DNA of 50,375 nucleotides from a candidate division WOR-3 bacterium (GTDB taxonomy: Bacteria > Hydrothermota > Tepidihabitantia > SM23-42). The first letter of the stretch is position 1. Each line of letters starts with the position of its first letter. A program made the position numbers and the translations under genes. A model generated the notes under the pieces. It ran no database searches and was not told where the DNA came from. It saw only the letters and a list, made by a program, of their open reading frames with translations. The stretch covers positions 1 through 50,375 of the forward strand of contig JAOUFJ010000018.1 of assembly GCA_029858255.1 (NCBI GenBank). Direction: 5' to 3'. Shown here one piece after another: positions 50,159-50,375 of the stretch.

Positions 50159-50375
50159 CCATAGGCTTCGCTGTTCTAGGGGAGTCGAGAACCCGATCGA
50201 AGCCTGTTAATGCCGGCATCGATTGCTTCGATAATTTTAATTTTGGCATTTGATATTGTTCCCTACGGGAATTCTCACAAATAGCATCAAATCGGAGATT
50301 TGAGTATTTACGGAATTAGAATTTCGTGCTTCGGATTTAGGATTTGGCCAATGGGTTTCGCAACCGTTCAACGTC
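50159..50375. other. Non-coding, repeat-rich end of the window
   Basis: No gene is seen. The stretch contains inverted CATCGATTGCTTCGATAAT-type sequence and, near 50320-50350, a low-complexity run built from GAATT/GGATTT/TTCG words. No terminator for aspS is obvious. Confidence 0.45.

Overview
The window looks like a chromosomal segment of a Gram-negative bacterium from a poorly cultivated lineage. Several proteins carry signal peptides and outer-membrane beta-barrel features. Many promoters match sigma-70 consensus (TTGACA, 16-17 bp, TATAAT). Many operons have overlapping genes and GTG/TTG starts, and some mRNAs appear leaderless. The gene set (large TPR proteins, NSS symporter, cyclic-DPG-synthase-like GTPase, PPDK, dispersed GTCATTGCGA-type palindromes) reminds me of candidate phyla such as WOR-3. 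That placement is inference; no rRNA is present to confirm it.

Layout. 1-4.7 kb: an outer-membrane protein, tRNA-Ser(CGA), tadA, a cluster of dispersed repeats, tRNA-Arg(ACG) with an integrase remnant, an MFS carrier and an exported hydrolase. 4.7-8.65 kb: a tight operon of lipoprotein, birA, coaX, tsaE, tsaB, rimI and an exported protein. 8.66-9.36 kb: a tRNA-Asn(GUU) gene split inside its anticodon by a 621-nt group I intron that encodes an HNH endonuclease and carries a dispersed repeat in its P5 region. 9.4-10.8 kb: a hotdog thioesterase and a QueG-like Fe-S protein. 10.8-15.4 kb: aldehyde dehydrogenase, a DapA-family aldolase with an altered active site, homoserine kinase and homoserine dehydrogenase. 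15.4-19.5 kb: an uptake module of Na+ symporter, a 38-aa MetS-type small subunit, an exported cyclase-family hydrolase and a porin.

19.7-24.1 kb: the most unusual protein system. A membrane-anchored protein ends in a run of ACHS tetrapeptides. It is followed by a 22-codon coupled ORF, a PqqD-like/radical SAM/SPASM maturase and a membrane protein. This looks like a post-translationally modified Cys/His tail system. 24.2-28.4 kb (minus strand): an SHMT-like enzyme, glycerate 2-kinase and a B12-binding radical SAM protein. 28.6-31.2 kb: purA and alr, both with promoters placed so that the mRNA would be leaderless. 31.3-39.1 kb: a long envelope/scaffold-like operon (LysM, cNMP-binding, small membrane protein, 1242-aa TPR, coiled-coil/TPR, acidic protein). 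39.2-44.7 kb (minus): MFS carrier, PPDK and a GTPase related to cyclic 2,3-diphosphoglycerate synthase. 44.9-50.1 kb: HD hydrolase, glyQ, glyS and aspS; aspS appears to start at ATC. The window ends in simple repeats.

The two best candidates for something new are the intron-split tRNA-Asn and the ACHS-tail/radical SAM locus.
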